Source: Mya arenaria
Lineage: Eukaryota > Mollusca > Bivalvia > Myida > Myidae
Direction: 5' to 3'
Length of the DNA stretch: 64,000 bases
NCBI RefSeq assembly: GCF_026914265.1
Contig: NC_069135.1
Span: 27,477,247-27,541,246 of the forward strand
The position numbers and the translations under genes are program-made. Of the stretch, positions 1 to 15,182 are shown piece by piece (within the stretch, counting starts at the first letter, position 1; each line of letters opens with the position of its first letter). The notes under the pieces are model-generated. The model did not search any database. It saw only the letters and a list, made by a program, of their open reading frames with translations, and was not told the origin of the DNA.

Positions 1-1880
<1,880 letters not shown>

Positions 1881-2187
1881 TATATCATTCTTCATAAGTA
1901 AGTATTGTAAAATGGGCAAATTCATAGTACGTGTCCGATGCCCTTGTGATAATTCAAGTAATGTCAATACATCTCGCTCAATATCTTTTTAACATAAGTG
2001 ATACTCCCATGATTTTATAAAACGCCTAAAGCCCGATATTTTTCTAAAATTGAATACATTCGTCAAGACTTTAAAAATCTAAATGTGAACAATGAAGACA
2101 GTAAGACAATATATTCCGGGTTACCTCAGGTAAAACAGAAAAGCTTTATAAGCAACCCATGAGCGACTTGTGTATGTATAGTAAGTA

Positions 2188-5100
2188 ATGCATGGCACAC
2201 AAGACAGCATGAACCACGGAAGAGAATGCCCTGCGGGGAATGAACTTGAAGGACTTAGTGAAGAAGACTATACCAATCTTTTCCAGACAAGAGACGATCA
2301 CACGTACACTGAACTAAGTAGTGTTGAGCTTAACGCTATATCGGAGCAGGTCTATCGGAATACAAATGAAAATGAGTCCAGGCACATCGACACCAATGCG
2401 TCACCAACGGAAATCAACACCACGAAAAAAAAGATATGGATATTCGCGTTTGTCGCGATTTTACTAGCATCTGTGGCTGTTGTGGCTGTAGTGATTTCAC
2501 AAACCTCAATAGATGAAACAATCATCAAATTGGCGTCGCCTCGACCCCTGGATGTTTCCACTGAGCTGACTTCCACACTGGCAGTAACGGAAAATATTAC
2601 TACTACTACTACTACAACATCGAAAACCACAGACGAAAATTGTAAGAAAAAATGTTTATACCTTTAAATTGTGTTGAAGTAGTGGGTAAACCATGCAATT
2701 GTACTTTCCAAATGTATGTTCTTTAGTTACAAAGTTGAAATTATGAAAAATATTGTTCAGATCACAATTAATCAATTGATAGTGCTGAAACAATTTCTGC
2801 CGACAGGCTGTTCAACTTCCACACAGTCCTTTTGATAGCAGACGTTGGCATAAACTGTTGTGTGATATATCTCCTTAAAAGTTCTATGGTTGACTCAACA
2901 TGGATATAATGCATTTTGTAGAGCATGACAAGTCTACTGAATTCCTTTTCTCAGTCAACTTTCAGTCTAGGTCAAGAAACATGAAAGACACAACCAGGGG
3001 TGTCTGGAACAGAACATAACAACTTAAGCAAAACAAAACAAAACATTGATAAAATAAATTATTAAGTCGATATGTAAAACCGTTACTTTTTAACACACCT
3101 ATCACGTATGTAAAAGGGTCACTGCTCTGTACAATTGGTACATTTAAATAAGACCAAGAGCCCGTGGAGCAAGCGTCTGTTGTTGTTTTTTTCAGTAAGA
3201 CAAAGGTACAATTTTTTCAAAGTAAAGCATAAATAATGTTCCCTCTGAACGTGGAGGAATAGTATGACCTTGAACGAATAATGACGTATTAATACCATAG
3301 TGTTATATTGAAAAGAAACTAGCTAAACAAAAAACACACCTAGATAACCATTTTAAACATTGTTTAATAAACAATTGAGCACATCAATTGCATACTATCT
3401 GATTGTAAGCTGACATCGCCCTTCAGAAATTGCGCAGTGTGAACACTTTTAGGGTATTAAGTTACAATAACGTCAGCAATGATTCATCTGCATATACGTA
3501 TATTCATTGTTTTAATAAATGAAAAAGGTGTTTTGATTTAATGAGGTAATTAATTTGCAGTTCTTCCTGGTTTAAAACAATCAAAAATAGCATTTTGAAA
3601 TTCATGACACATTAATAAGGATTGTTTTTCAATGATTTGTTTTGTTGTTAAGGTGGTACGTATTCCTGTTCAAAATTATATATATAATGAGACATTTGCT
3701 AGTCGTCAACAAAGCAACATGGAGTACGGACGGGAGTGTCATCCTAAACATCAAAACGAGTTTGTCAATCTGAATGTAATTGATAGAAGGGCTCCGATAG
3801 ATCCCAATTGCAAGGATGCGAACGCACATTTTGAAAACTCATTATATATAGACAGAGGTACATCCAATGCTGGGGAAACATCACCAAAATGATTTTGCAC
3901 CACCACGACGAAGACAGTATTTTTGTTTATTGCAATTATTGCTATACTTTGTTTAGCTGCGGCTGTTACTTATGTTCTGCTTTCGCGAAAGTCTGATAAG
4001 AATTATTCTACTTCATCAACAGTATCGACGTCCACTTTAACAAGCACAAGTACACTTTCAAGCAAAAGTACAAGCATACCAACTACAACAACGGATACAC
4101 ACACATTTGACACTTCAATAGTTACACCAGGTTCGACAACAGATTTATCAGGTAATAATATTCGTCTTTATTTCCATTGGATTATAAAGACATAAATGAT
4201 TGACTGAAGGCTTTTCCTTCCCCTATTAATGGTACGTGATTGCAATAAATGTTGACAAAAAGGAATCTTCCAAAGAATGTACCTACAGCAATGAATTTAA
4301 GTCGAAGTCTGACCTATAGTCTCTATGAACTAAGTTAAAGTCGTGGATTTTTTTACTCCAGTCCTCTTAAGGATTCTGGACGGGGAGGGGCGGCGCTACC
4401 GGCGCGCGCACCTGCTCAAAGTGTCTTAGTGAACATTTTGTGTCAAGAAAGAAGGCAAAATTTACAACAAAACTGCCATTTTAGACTTACAATATAGCCA
4501 GCGTTTTTCTTGGGGCGGGGCAGTAGCAACCTTGTCATTCTTTATAGCCAAATCTATTTTTATTTGGGGTTCATGTTGAAGGGATGGCAAAACTGTGGCT
4601 GAGCTATTCACTTTATTCACTGGATTAAGATATTGGACTTGAATTATGGTGTCGACCATTTTTTTCTTTCCTATTTTATTACTTCTTTGTTTTTTTATAG
4701 AATTAACTTTATGCCCATATTTCGTATTTTATATTGTATAAGACTTAAGAGTATCTGGTTTTTATGTTTGATTTCATACGACCCGTATCATTGTTAACGT
4801 TCATTTAAGTGCGCTTTAGAACTCAAACTATGCTTTATAACTTTACCATTATCGGCAAACTAAATGTTAAAGGTGATCTATATCGGCGACATTGTCAATC
4901 TAACCAAGTTATAACTAATATATCATGAAAAGTTAAATTACTAAACAAATATGCCACGGTATAGGAGCACATGATTGTCGATCGCACGGCCCTCCCGCCA
5001 GCAGTTGTGTTGAAAACACTTACGCAAAAACCTTACGCGTGTTTATGAATGCCTGTTTATTTAAAAGGAAGTTAGTTAGCAAGACTATTTCGAGGCAGTT

Positions 5101-8100
5101 TGTACGCAAATGCAACAAGTGCAAAAAGCAAACGGACATTAAAGCAATGATTTAAAGTATACGAAACACCGAAATGGTCAAGTATTTCAACTTTCCGTCA
5201 CTTTATCCCCGTGTTGTGATTAGGTAATTTGCCCGCATGGATGTGGTAGCCGTATTTTATGTCCCTTCTCCGGAATCAAGCCCATATTTTTAATTGCTCA
5301 TCATCTCGATGGAATGAATAACTCGTACCATCGGGAGTTGTTTGGAATACGTTGCCGGCGCTAAGGCCGGGCGAAATCCCGAGAACAGATCGTAATCAGT
5401 CTGCCTCTGTCGTCATGGCGTTCTCGTTTTTGTACTTACTCGTGGCGTTGACAGACTCGAGTGTTCCTAGCAAATTCTCGGCCGAAACAAAGGGTCTTCC
5501 ATCGGTATCTAGATTGTTGAAATCAGTCGAAGCGAAATGGGTATACGTGCCACCGAAAACCAACCTGCTTGCTTTTGCAAATACTTTCCTGTACTTCTGA
5601 GCCAGTCTGAAGGGATGCCTATCTACCTGCTCTACGAGCCCATCCGAGCTATGTGCAAAGCCCGTGATGCTCGACGTGAGTTCCCGGGTTGAACTGCCGC
5701 TCGAAAACGGGGTTCCCAACCGAGGCAGGCCAACACCATGTTGTTTGGTAATGCATGCAATCAGAGAAGCCCCGGAGAATGTGATTGTTTGATGCATTGG
5801 TCATCGGTCATTGGTTTTAACAAGTTCAGACATTTCGTCAGTTTACCGATTATATAACAGTAATAGTGTGAAACATTTTATTAAAGCTACATGATAAAAT
5901 GTGTGTTTGTTGAAATAAATCCAAGTTTGGTATTTTTATGTTTTATAAGGGTCATGTCGTGAAATACCTGTTTTCTTTGTTGCATGTCCAAATGACGTTT
6001 GTCATTTCAAATTACAATCAATTTTCGTGTGTAAAATACGTAATTGTGCTATAGCAATGTCAAAACATATAAAAAGGTTTGTTTTGTTTTTTATTAATTT
6101 GCAGCCGTAAGATGGTCACTATGGGGTGAATGGACTCGGTGTTCATCTACCTGCGCATCAGGGATCCACAAGCGATACCGCCAATGTATTGCAAGTCCGT
6201 GCAGCGGCGACTACATAGAAACAGAGATCTGTACTTCATCTCCTTGTCCAGGTATTGGTAGCTACATCACATTATTTTGCGTACTCGTATATATGTTATA
6301 CATGAAAATTATTGAACTTGGTGTAGGATCGAAATTTATTTCATCTTCTGATAACAGAAAGCAATATATTTAGTTGCGCTGCAACAATTGATATTAATAC
6401 TTTACTGTGACCATGACCTTTTCTGTCATTTCAAATGGTTTTCAACCTTGCACGGTGAACGTTCAACAACTTTTGTCCGGCAATACGGGAATCAAAATTT
6501 ATATATAAAGCGGTAAAAATATCTAAATTTATAAATTCACTGCTTTTACATGATATTCAACAAAATACGTTATCTTTAATTCGGAAATATTCGTTATCCA
6601 ATTAGAGTATCATGTGTTTCCGGCGCAAATGGAAAACTTCCGACCTTAAGTTACATGCAAGACCGGTTTGTCGGATATTTTCATCGGTAACGGAAACGAA
6701 AACACATGATTGATTCTTACCTGCGTATCAATTTCTTTAAATTTGTTTTATCACTTAGGTTTAAATACAGTATTGTATATTTCTTCACAATATTTTAAAA
6801 TTACAGTTGACGTCAAAGAACATCGCATATTTAGAGTTTGATCATCTTGTAATCTTGTATTTTTGTGTTCATGTATTTATCTTTGTTATGTTGTTTTCTT
6901 GAAATGTCATGAATTGAAATGCATATAAATACAAATAGCAATATTTTAATTTGGCGGGTGAGTCGCTTATGCCATGCCCCATTCTAGCACGTCGTGACCC
7001 ACATGTCCGGCAGCACTTGTCCTTTATGCAAGGAAACAATATATCACAATAACTTTTCTTATAGGTTTGAATGTGGTAGCAACATTACCTATTGCCAAAC
7101 GTGATTGAGACAACTCAATAATCCCAATTTAAGACTAAGACTACCGACTAAGGTTTATATACAAATCACACATGCCTCAGCGATACTGTCAAAACGATCG
7201 TGTGTTCCTTGTTATGCTCGAAATAAAATACATTGTATATGATTAAGTATGAAAGAAATACGCGAAACAAATAGTATTGATTTCAAACATTAGTTAAGAT
7301 AATATAGTCATATATTTAAGTTAAATTCCAATGCTATTGATTAAGAATCTGTAATGGTTCAGTTTTTGGAAAATGGATGACCTGGGCTTCGTGGGGCGCT
7401 TGTGATGTAACCTGCGGCGGCGGTGCTCAAACGCGTACACGAGAATGCCAAAAGAACGATCCCTCCGACATCGATTGTGTTGGTGGAAATTCGCAGCAAC
7501 AGACATGTTCGACTTGGGATTGTCCAGGTTTGCTCTTCCAACTATTTAAGATTTTCAATTTCATATTTGAAAAATATTCACAACTAGAATTTTAGATTTA
7601 AGACACGTAAAATTATAAACTTATTGCAGATTGTTCCAAAACCTGTTCTGTTGGGACACTAAATGGGGAATGTGACACGTGTGAATGTTCTTTAACAACC
7701 AAAGGACGCGTGCTAGCAACTTCTTCAAGAAACCCAGTGTCCGGAGCATCAATTTTCGCTGCTACCGCCCCGACACGACCATTGGCAATAACAAATTCGA
7801 CAGGCTTTTTCATTCTTGATACCACATGTACTGGTACAGACATCATCATAAAGAAAGATGGCTACAACGACTCTTTGACACAGATAACAACAGAATATAA
7901 CATTCTGAACATTTCAAAAATCGGTAATAACATGTTTATTTTGAAATTTCTTTAAGATCGAAAGTATACATTGTGGCATTGATACCGACGACGAATTCTA
8001 ACTTGTGGTCGAAAACACGACATGTAAAATTGTCTTTCTGCGTTATCGGATAAACGACTTTTTATTGTTTACTTGCCTTCACCTCACAAACCTCCGTCTC

Positions 8101-11100
8101 ATTATCTAGGTGCTAATTATATTCACCTGCCGCATGGACAATCCTGACATTATGCTAATTTATTTTCGCCCTGTCGTTTTCAAACATACGACTGAACTAT
8201 CATTACGCAAAATGTGAATCCATGTATTGAAATGTACATGTTGATGGATAATTACTTGCATTTTCCTACCAGAAGACTGAATGGTGACATAGAAATATGT
8301 ACTGGTCCGGTTGTCCGTCATTTTGAGCCGCAAACTGTTATTGTCGTGAGTTTACGTTTTTCGCGTTGAAAAGAAGACAACGAATGGAGTGCGAAAACAC
8401 GCTTCAAAAAGTCTATGTTTGTGCTCCTTAACGCTAAAGCGTAATACATTCATATAGTATGCATTCGCCCTTAACTTGAATGTCATGTTTTGGACTCGCC
8501 AAATGTCACCATTTACGATTCATGGCGTTTTCGTGCTAACACCTTTCCTTCCGAAACACTGACACAACAAAACGGCCAAAACAAGCCAACGTAGAAATTT
8601 TTGTTTAAAATGGTGATGATCGACGAACACAATATTATTGCAATTTAACTTGATTCCTATTCAAAATTAAAATGCATTCCTTTGTTGTTTGCAGATGTTG
8701 TTTAAATAGGAAATATTATAGTTGTCATGAATTTTATACCTGTAATATTAAGTAGACTTACACGAGCTTAAACAATTAAATAATCTTGAGACACTGAATA
8801 TGGTAATAAAACTGCTCCTTATGGCATGTTTATCAAATTGAATAAAATTAGATATGATTTTTTATGTTTATAGTGACCCCTCACTTTATCCAGACACCGA
8901 TGAGCAAGAAGCGGCTTGTTGGCGAATCCCTCTCACTGTGCTGCCAAGCTGATGGACTTCCTGAAATAGACTACTACGAATGGTTGGTACAAACACCTTA
9001 ACTGAAAATTCAATATCTCTGTTGCAACTTTCATTTCGAAATATGAATAGGCTTTTTATATTTTATTAACCCTGCGCTCCTCTTTCAACTTAGAACAACA
9101 AATAAACATGCGGAAGTTTAATAGTTCCTAGTTACAATTGTGAATGTCTCTGTTTTGCTCATTTTCTTATTTCATGCATTTTATAGGTTTCAGAATTCCC
9201 AGCTTCTAGACACAGCCTTGTACCCAAACGCAACCCTATTGAATATCGATAATGTTCGTGAAACACATTCCGGACAATATCAATGTCGCGCAAATAGCCC
9301 TGCTGGAGCCATAATGTCGACAGCAGTTAACATTCAAATCAGAGGTAATGCAAGAAAATTGGATAAAATATTCATATAATAAAAGCTGTACGTTTTGATG
9401 ATAATAAAGTGAAAAAAACCCATATCCTTGTTTGTTTCCAGTATAATTATATTATCAAAGCAGTAGGCATTGCACTTTGACGTTCTCATGCTTATTGAAA
9501 TGTCTTAAAGCAATTTTATTAGGACTAAGAAAAACTCTAACCAGAGTACCCTTGTAGTTTACAACTGACTATGAAAGAAACAGTGATGTCGCTCAATCGG
9601 GGTTAACATGAAGGCTTTATTAATATACATGTAGTTTGATCATAACCCCCGTATCACGAATGCACATAGACATATTTACAACTCTCTGGTGGAGGTATAA
9701 TTCGCGGTTATAAGGTGTTCGACGGAATATTTGTATTAGTGCGGGCTTATTTGACACAAAATCATATGTATTGAGTATCAAACACTGAATCAGTTATGAT
9801 ACTGCACATTCTATGAAAACTTAAGAGAAGTAATATGAAGTATACTTAAAGATATGTATATATATTTATCAAGTGAGCCATAGACTATTGTATGTCTATC
9901 TAATCGTTCTTGGTTCGGAGTATTAATGAATTTTCTTTAAAAAGCCTTATATTTAAATGATATACTGTCATTTACAAAAATCTAGTAAATGACAGTGTCA
10001 CGGTTTTCATCAGATATAAATGAAAGTGTTAATGATCATACAAATATATCTGATTTTCAGAGACTCCTGATGATTTCTGTACAAAGTCGTTGCGACAAAA
10101 AGCATTTGCTCTTCCAAGCGACTGTGTCCAAGAGGCCACAAATACAGCAACGTTCGAGGTAGGCGAGTGCATCGCACAAACATGTCGACAAAATGGTTCA
10201 ATAGATGTTCAGACTTGCGGCGAAGGTTCACATTCTTGCTGCTCCGTAAAAGAATCAAAACTCGAAACTGTGCAATGCTCAGGTTACACAATGCAAGTTG
10301 TCGTTGTAAACAAATGTGGATGTGGACCTTGTTCATCAAACACATTCACAATATCTGGAACGGCTCTTTCGGCACTTGATAAATCTCCTGTCAAATACCT
10401 GTATGTATATGTCAATGGGGAGTTTAATTCTTACACCGATAAGAGGGGTTACTTCACTGTCACTGTAGACGCATTTGCATCTCCACTAACTTTGAATTTG
10501 GTGGATAAGTACAACAAGCAGTTTCTGCCCGCCGTTAAACGAATAGCTATATCTGAGGGCTTTAGTGGAACAATGAAAGTTGAAGTTAATCTAGTTCCGG
10601 TCGCTTCACCCATAGAAATTGATGCTTCGATTGAAAACACGCTTAATGCACGCTCAGAATCAAACACGCATGCGCCTAATGCTGAGATAGTAATTCCGGC
10701 GGGCTCATTTTATGACGAGAACGGTGAATACTATAATGGTACCGTTTCTGCAAGCTTTACTTTTTTAGATACATCAAACACATCTAATATAGAACAGTTG
10801 CCAGGAGTGTTCAGATCAATAGACGCTGAAGGTGAAACAAATAATCTTGACTCGTTAGGCGTTTTTAATCTATATTTTCGAGATAACGGAGGAAACCCCT
10901 TATCACTCGGCGAGGAAATAGAAATCAAATTTCCGGTAAATACTTCACCTGACATATTAGATATGGATTTTCAACTGTGGAGTTTAAACACAGACACAGG
11001 CGTTTGGGAGCAGATAAGTATTTATTCTCAATCTTCAAGAAGAAAGAAACGACAATTATCTACGGAGTGGATTGGGAATATTAATTTATCTGACTTTGAA

Positions 11101-12273
11101 TATTATAAATGGTTCAATATTGATCAGCTAAGAGACAATTATGAAACAGTTTGTTATTTTAAAACCCGGTTTTACAAGGATAGGAACCTAACACTCGATG
11201 TTAACGACCCTGAAAGGAACTATGAGCTTGAAATGCTATCAACTGCAAATGGGATACTCACAACGATCTACGGTTATGTTAGGCACCCCGACGACGAATG
11301 TATACCGGTCGGTTGTGATCAAAGTATTAACATGTACATATCCAGTTTTTACAACAGCAGGACCAATTATGAACATCTCTATGCCGCTGGCCCTGCCATC
11401 AACACAGGACAGTATTTTCATATACAAGAAGACGAAAAAGCAATCAAAATATCAATTCAGTCATCATCAAATGGGCCATTTTATGACGATGAGAATGTAT
11501 GTATACAATCTTCATCTAACCCTTTGCAATTTTACCATGGGTACACTGGTCCATCTCGATATATACCTGTAGAGTTTTGTTCTCAGTATGCTTCAAGTCC
11601 TCCTGATGAGAAAGAGCCCCTTTGTCGTCTAGCATGGTATCCATACAGGGATCAACCTAAATACGTAGAGGATGGCTACAAAGTTTGTAAAGCGAAGGTT
11701 AAAGTAAGCCTTCGCGATGGATTTAAACTCGATCCCGGCCAATTCATCTCTTTAAAAGTAACGAGCTATGGTGGGAATGAGTCTGAAATAGCAAATATAT
11801 ACCTTGGTTCTTTAGAATACGACATAGATGTTAACGACAGTAAAAATATACTCTGCGTTGAGTACAAATGTAGCGGAATGTACGATCCGGGATTTGAAAA
11901 CAGGTTTGATAAAACTGAAGTTAAAATTGTTCTTAGATATCCAAAAAGTGAAATTCATTGTAACGTCGTTGACAAATCAGACGATCTACCCTTTACACAA
12001 GTTAACCGAAGCGATGGCATATTCGAGTTCGAGGCACCCGACACATACGGTCCAAACAATGGCCTGTACTCGGCAACATCTGGGTTAACTGGCGAGGTCA
12101 AGACAGTCTATGCTCTTAAAATCATACAGAGAAATACCGAACTGAAATGCAAATCTACAGAGCAAACAAAAGGGAATACTGATGTCGTTGATGACGGGTA
12201 TGCTGTTCATTTTCGATGCTACAGATGTGGTTCTTTTAATGCGGACGGAATATTTTTCTTCCATCCTTGCTGA
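2188..12273 (+). CDS. Membrane-anchored cartilage intermediate layer protein (CILP)-like
   Basis: Seven coding exons: 2188-2641, 6105-6251, 7363-7527, 7630-7923, 8874-8982, 9187-9344 and 10061-12273. All junctions are GT-AG; all introns are phase 1 except the phase 2 intron inside the Ig domain. The frame closes to 1179 aa, close to human CILP (about 1184). Order: cytoplasmic N-terminus, membrane segment at about residues 83-103 after three lysines, Thr-rich stalk, two thrombospondin type 1 repeats (WSLWGEWTRCSSTC; WASWGACDVTCGGG), a carboxypeptidase-regulatory-like segment, an Ig C2 domain (LCCQADG...GQYQCRA) and a long CILP region with RRKKR at 769-773, a furin-type site like the one that splits vertebrate CILP. 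Family members are extracellular-matrix proteins. This one lacks a signal peptide and looks type II, so furin cutting would release the last ~400 residues. M8 (2209) is an alternative start and aligns with the start of the duplicated exon. Exon linkage is inferred from phase and homology. Confidence 0.87.
3719..4151 (+). pseudogene. Duplicated CILP-like first exon with an in-frame stop
   Basis: This repeats the plan of the exon at 2188-2641. The start (MEYGREC) aligns with MNHGREC of the first copy, followed by an acidic cytoplasmic stretch, one hydrophobic segment (FLFIAIIAILCLAAAVTYVL), a Ser/Thr-rich stalk and a phase 1 donor at 4152 that fits the TSP1 exon at 6105. One TGA at 3890-3892 interrupts the frame just before the membrane segment; the rest stays open. 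It could be a decaying alternative first exon, a polymorphic null, or an assembly error. A start after the stop would leave a membrane segment with almost no cytoplasmic part. The two copies share plan and a few motifs rather than close sequence, so the duplication is not recent. Confidence 0.6.
4152..6104 (+). other. CILP-like intron, with an unexplained GC-richer patch
   Basis: Intron between the first exons and the first TSP1 exon. Positions 5230-5800 are richer in GC than their surroundings and are open on the minus strand for 133 codons (5797-5396) and on the plus strand for 82 (5352-5600). I recognise no family in either translation. The rest is AT-rich and featureless. Confidence 0.4.
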
Positions 12274-14080
12274 TGTTATCGATGAAAAGTTTGTTGTATG
12301 AATTGTATGAACTGTTGACACAATTATGGCGAAAATAGGATTTAAATTGCATTGATATACGGCTTTATAAAACATATTTTGGACACAGAAGAAATTTTAA
12401 GGGGTGTTTCCTCCTTTTACATTGAAATCGTCTGTATTGTATACTGTTTACTATAATCATTTATTTTGATCTGGTTCTCGTAAATATATACCGCTAAAGT
12501 AGATGTTGCACATATCATGACTTATTATCACAGTTACTATAGATTTGACATGTTTCATCTATGAATTCATATTTTGTTTGGACTAACATTGTTGCCATAG
12601 TATTTGTTATATCCCCATGTATGTATCTTAGCCTCTGAAATTACCTATTTTCAGAAGAAAATCCCCCAAAAGAAGCAATGAATATTATTGAAATTTCTCC
12701 ACAAAATCGAATGATTTCAATTCAACTCTGTTCTTATTTGTAAACAAAGATGTTGAATGATTGGACGTAAAAGGATTGTCAGTACTCGCCGAGAGGGGTA
12801 TCTGACTTTTATTTACTGCAATACCTCGCTCTTGGATTGACCTTACCTAATCTAACTTTGAAAAACCAAACCGACTCAGGAACTAGAACTTATTCTGTAA
12901 TTGGTTGCCTGTTCGTTCAACTATGAAACATTTGTGTCTGCATTTGAACAGAAGAAGAGAGAAATAAAACTTCATTTCTTCTGAACACAATACCGTAAAG
13001 AAAATAAAGTAGCTGTTGTTGACTCTCTAGAGACAACACCAACATAACTTCAATACCTTTCATCAGTGAGATAATTCAGATTATTTTCATTGTTTTATGT
13101 CTACATAGTTGTGCAAATACTTGGCTTTAACTATAACAGGTTCTAGATATTGAAATAAAACGTTGCCTGGGTCATAACGCAAATCATTGGTTTTAATGTT
13201 AAATTAAGATACCTTATTGCTTCATATAGTTTGGTATATTTTGAAAGGATGGTGTTTACAGATAACTCATCTATAAGAAATTTGACCGAATAACTATTAT
13301 AGATTAAGTTGTTGCAGTTTATATTTTTGTTCTTCTTTTCAACTGAAATTGGTTGTTGAATGTACTATTTTGCAGTCTGTCCAGGTCATAAAAAGAGTTT
13401 TTTATAATATACTTTTCGGAATAAATTTTATATATTGCTTCTCTACCTACAACCCTTCCATACCCCGCCAGATGTACAAAATTGTCATAATTGCACATCG
13501 GTTACATTAACTCATACTTGATGCTACAATCGTGGCAATAAAACTCGCTAAATGCGAAATATGCTGCTGGGACACAACCAAGAAAAATCCGACGAGCTAA
13601 AATATATCGATAATAGCCAATACCGTAGAAGCTTTATAATCTACAGTGTTTGTTGTGATTTCATATAATAAAGAAGAGGAGAAAACCATAACTACGTCAA
13701 CGCAACCAGTGAAGGCAGCCAGTAACTGAGACAAAAATTTCTTTCACTTTTTTTAATTCAATACGTAGCGGATTAAGAACTAAACTTATCTAAAACAGAA
13801 CTGCCCGCAGGTCCTTTAATGGAAGGTGTTAGTTAAAACTAAACTGATCTTTATTTCAAGAAACCTTTTTGATTTCGAGATATAAAAAGTTTAAGCATAA
13901 TCAAATAATTTAATTTGGCAATATGACGTGGAGAAGTGATACATGTACATAATAAAAATCACCGCAGAATTCAGAGAGGAAGCTTTGAACTTTATGCAAT
14001 GTCGTGCTTCTTCGCGTATTGCATTACTATATTCAAGTATTCCCTCTTACAATGTATATGCATCTGCAAATGTTCAGATT
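12274..14080. other. 3' UTR of the CILP-like gene and intergenic
   Basis: The likely 3' UTR follows the TGA at 12271-12273. An AATAAA at 12963-12968 is the first convincing poly(A) signal candidate. No gene is seen between there and 14.08 kb. Confidence 0.35.
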
Positions 14081-14450
14081 CAACACTAAATTCGATGACA
14101 TTATTTTGCAATGTTTTCCTGAAATGCCCAATGACAACCAAGAGGATCACATATACATTTACAAGACAACGTGTGTAGAATCATTCCATAACGATAAACC
14201 TTTAACCTGCGATAGTGACATAGGTGTTCATCTCGATTGCGTCAACGGTATGAATAACATAAGAAATAAGGTCTGTGTTGGGCAACGTCCAGCCAATAGA
14301 GTTTTGAATAACAATGCATGTGTTTCGTATTGCCAAAAAATAGACGTATCAAGATGACTCGTTAATATAATGTTTCGATACCTGTCCTAATGGAACATTG
14401 CGTTGGAAGGGAACTCATGTAGACATAACTTTCATCATTATTATATAACA
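14080..14450 (+). pseudogene. Fragment of a Cys-rich repeat receptor gene
   Basis: The translation matches part of the large Cys-rich gene at 28.7-31.2 kb, corresponding to roughly 29350-29660. Shared blocks include IYI-KT-CVE, DKPxxCDSxIGxxxDCVN, PANRxxxNNxCxSYC and CFDTCPxGTL. Two conserved cysteines are lost (CVEWCP is CVESFH here; TKCPANR is GQRPANR). The frame stops at 14357, and the CFDTCP block follows out of register. There is no start, signal peptide or membrane segment. It is best read as a decayed partial duplicate on the same strand, 15 kb from the intact copy. It could be an orphan exon of a longer degraded gene whose other parts I cannot see. Confidence 0.75.
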
Positions 14451-14875
14451 TGTATATTTTATATTTTCACTGTGTCAACAGCTGTCTGGAGAAGGTTGCC
14501 GCGTTACAAATTTTAGAACTTTATTTCTTATACTTGCTGCACTACGCTCGATTTTCGGAACGTTGTGGTGCCAATCAATAGGTTCTTGTACTCATGAATA
14601 GTAATTTAGTAGGAAACGAATTGTGAAAAAACTGTAGCAATTTAACAATTAACTTAATTAATATTATTTTCGATCTTTTTAAAGTATGACCTACTACCAC
14701 ACAGCTTCGCGGACTTTAAGGTTCATTTGGTGTCTAATAAATGATTACTTAAAGCAAATGGTCGTCGTGATTCTAATTATGTATTTCCAAGTATTTTAAG
14801 GCAAAATCTAACGATTGTGTTAACAGATTGGTGTCTTTAAAGGGAAAAGGAGGCGGGGCTATTCATGTCGAGAAA

Positions 14876-15182
14876 AAAAATCACTCCGTAGCTCAGAAAA
14901 GAAAAAGTATTTTACAGTCATTCACCTAAATAAACAAGCACTCTCTTGCCATCTCAGAAAAAAAGATTCCTCCCTTGCAGCATTGGAAAAAAGATAGTTA
15001 CTAAACGAGCACTTTTTTGCCGAAAATACATGCTGAATTATCTACCCACAAAAGAGAAAGCATCCAATGCAAACCAAGGAATCTCTTTTTCTGAGATGGC
15101 AAGGGAGTTCTTGTTAATTTAGGTGATTGACTGTAAAATACCCTTTCTTGCAAATTTTGAGCTACGGAGTGATTTTGTCAAT
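14876..15182. mobile_element. Foldback (long inverted repeat) MITE
   Basis: Two inverted arms of about 110 bases with small mismatches face each other: 14879-14985 and about 15060-15175. Both outer ends read aatcactccgtagctca, and both inner parts read cttgccatctcagaaa. About 75 bases separate them. There is no coding capacity. This is the form of a non-autonomous foldback or MITE-type DNA element. Confidence 0.8.
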
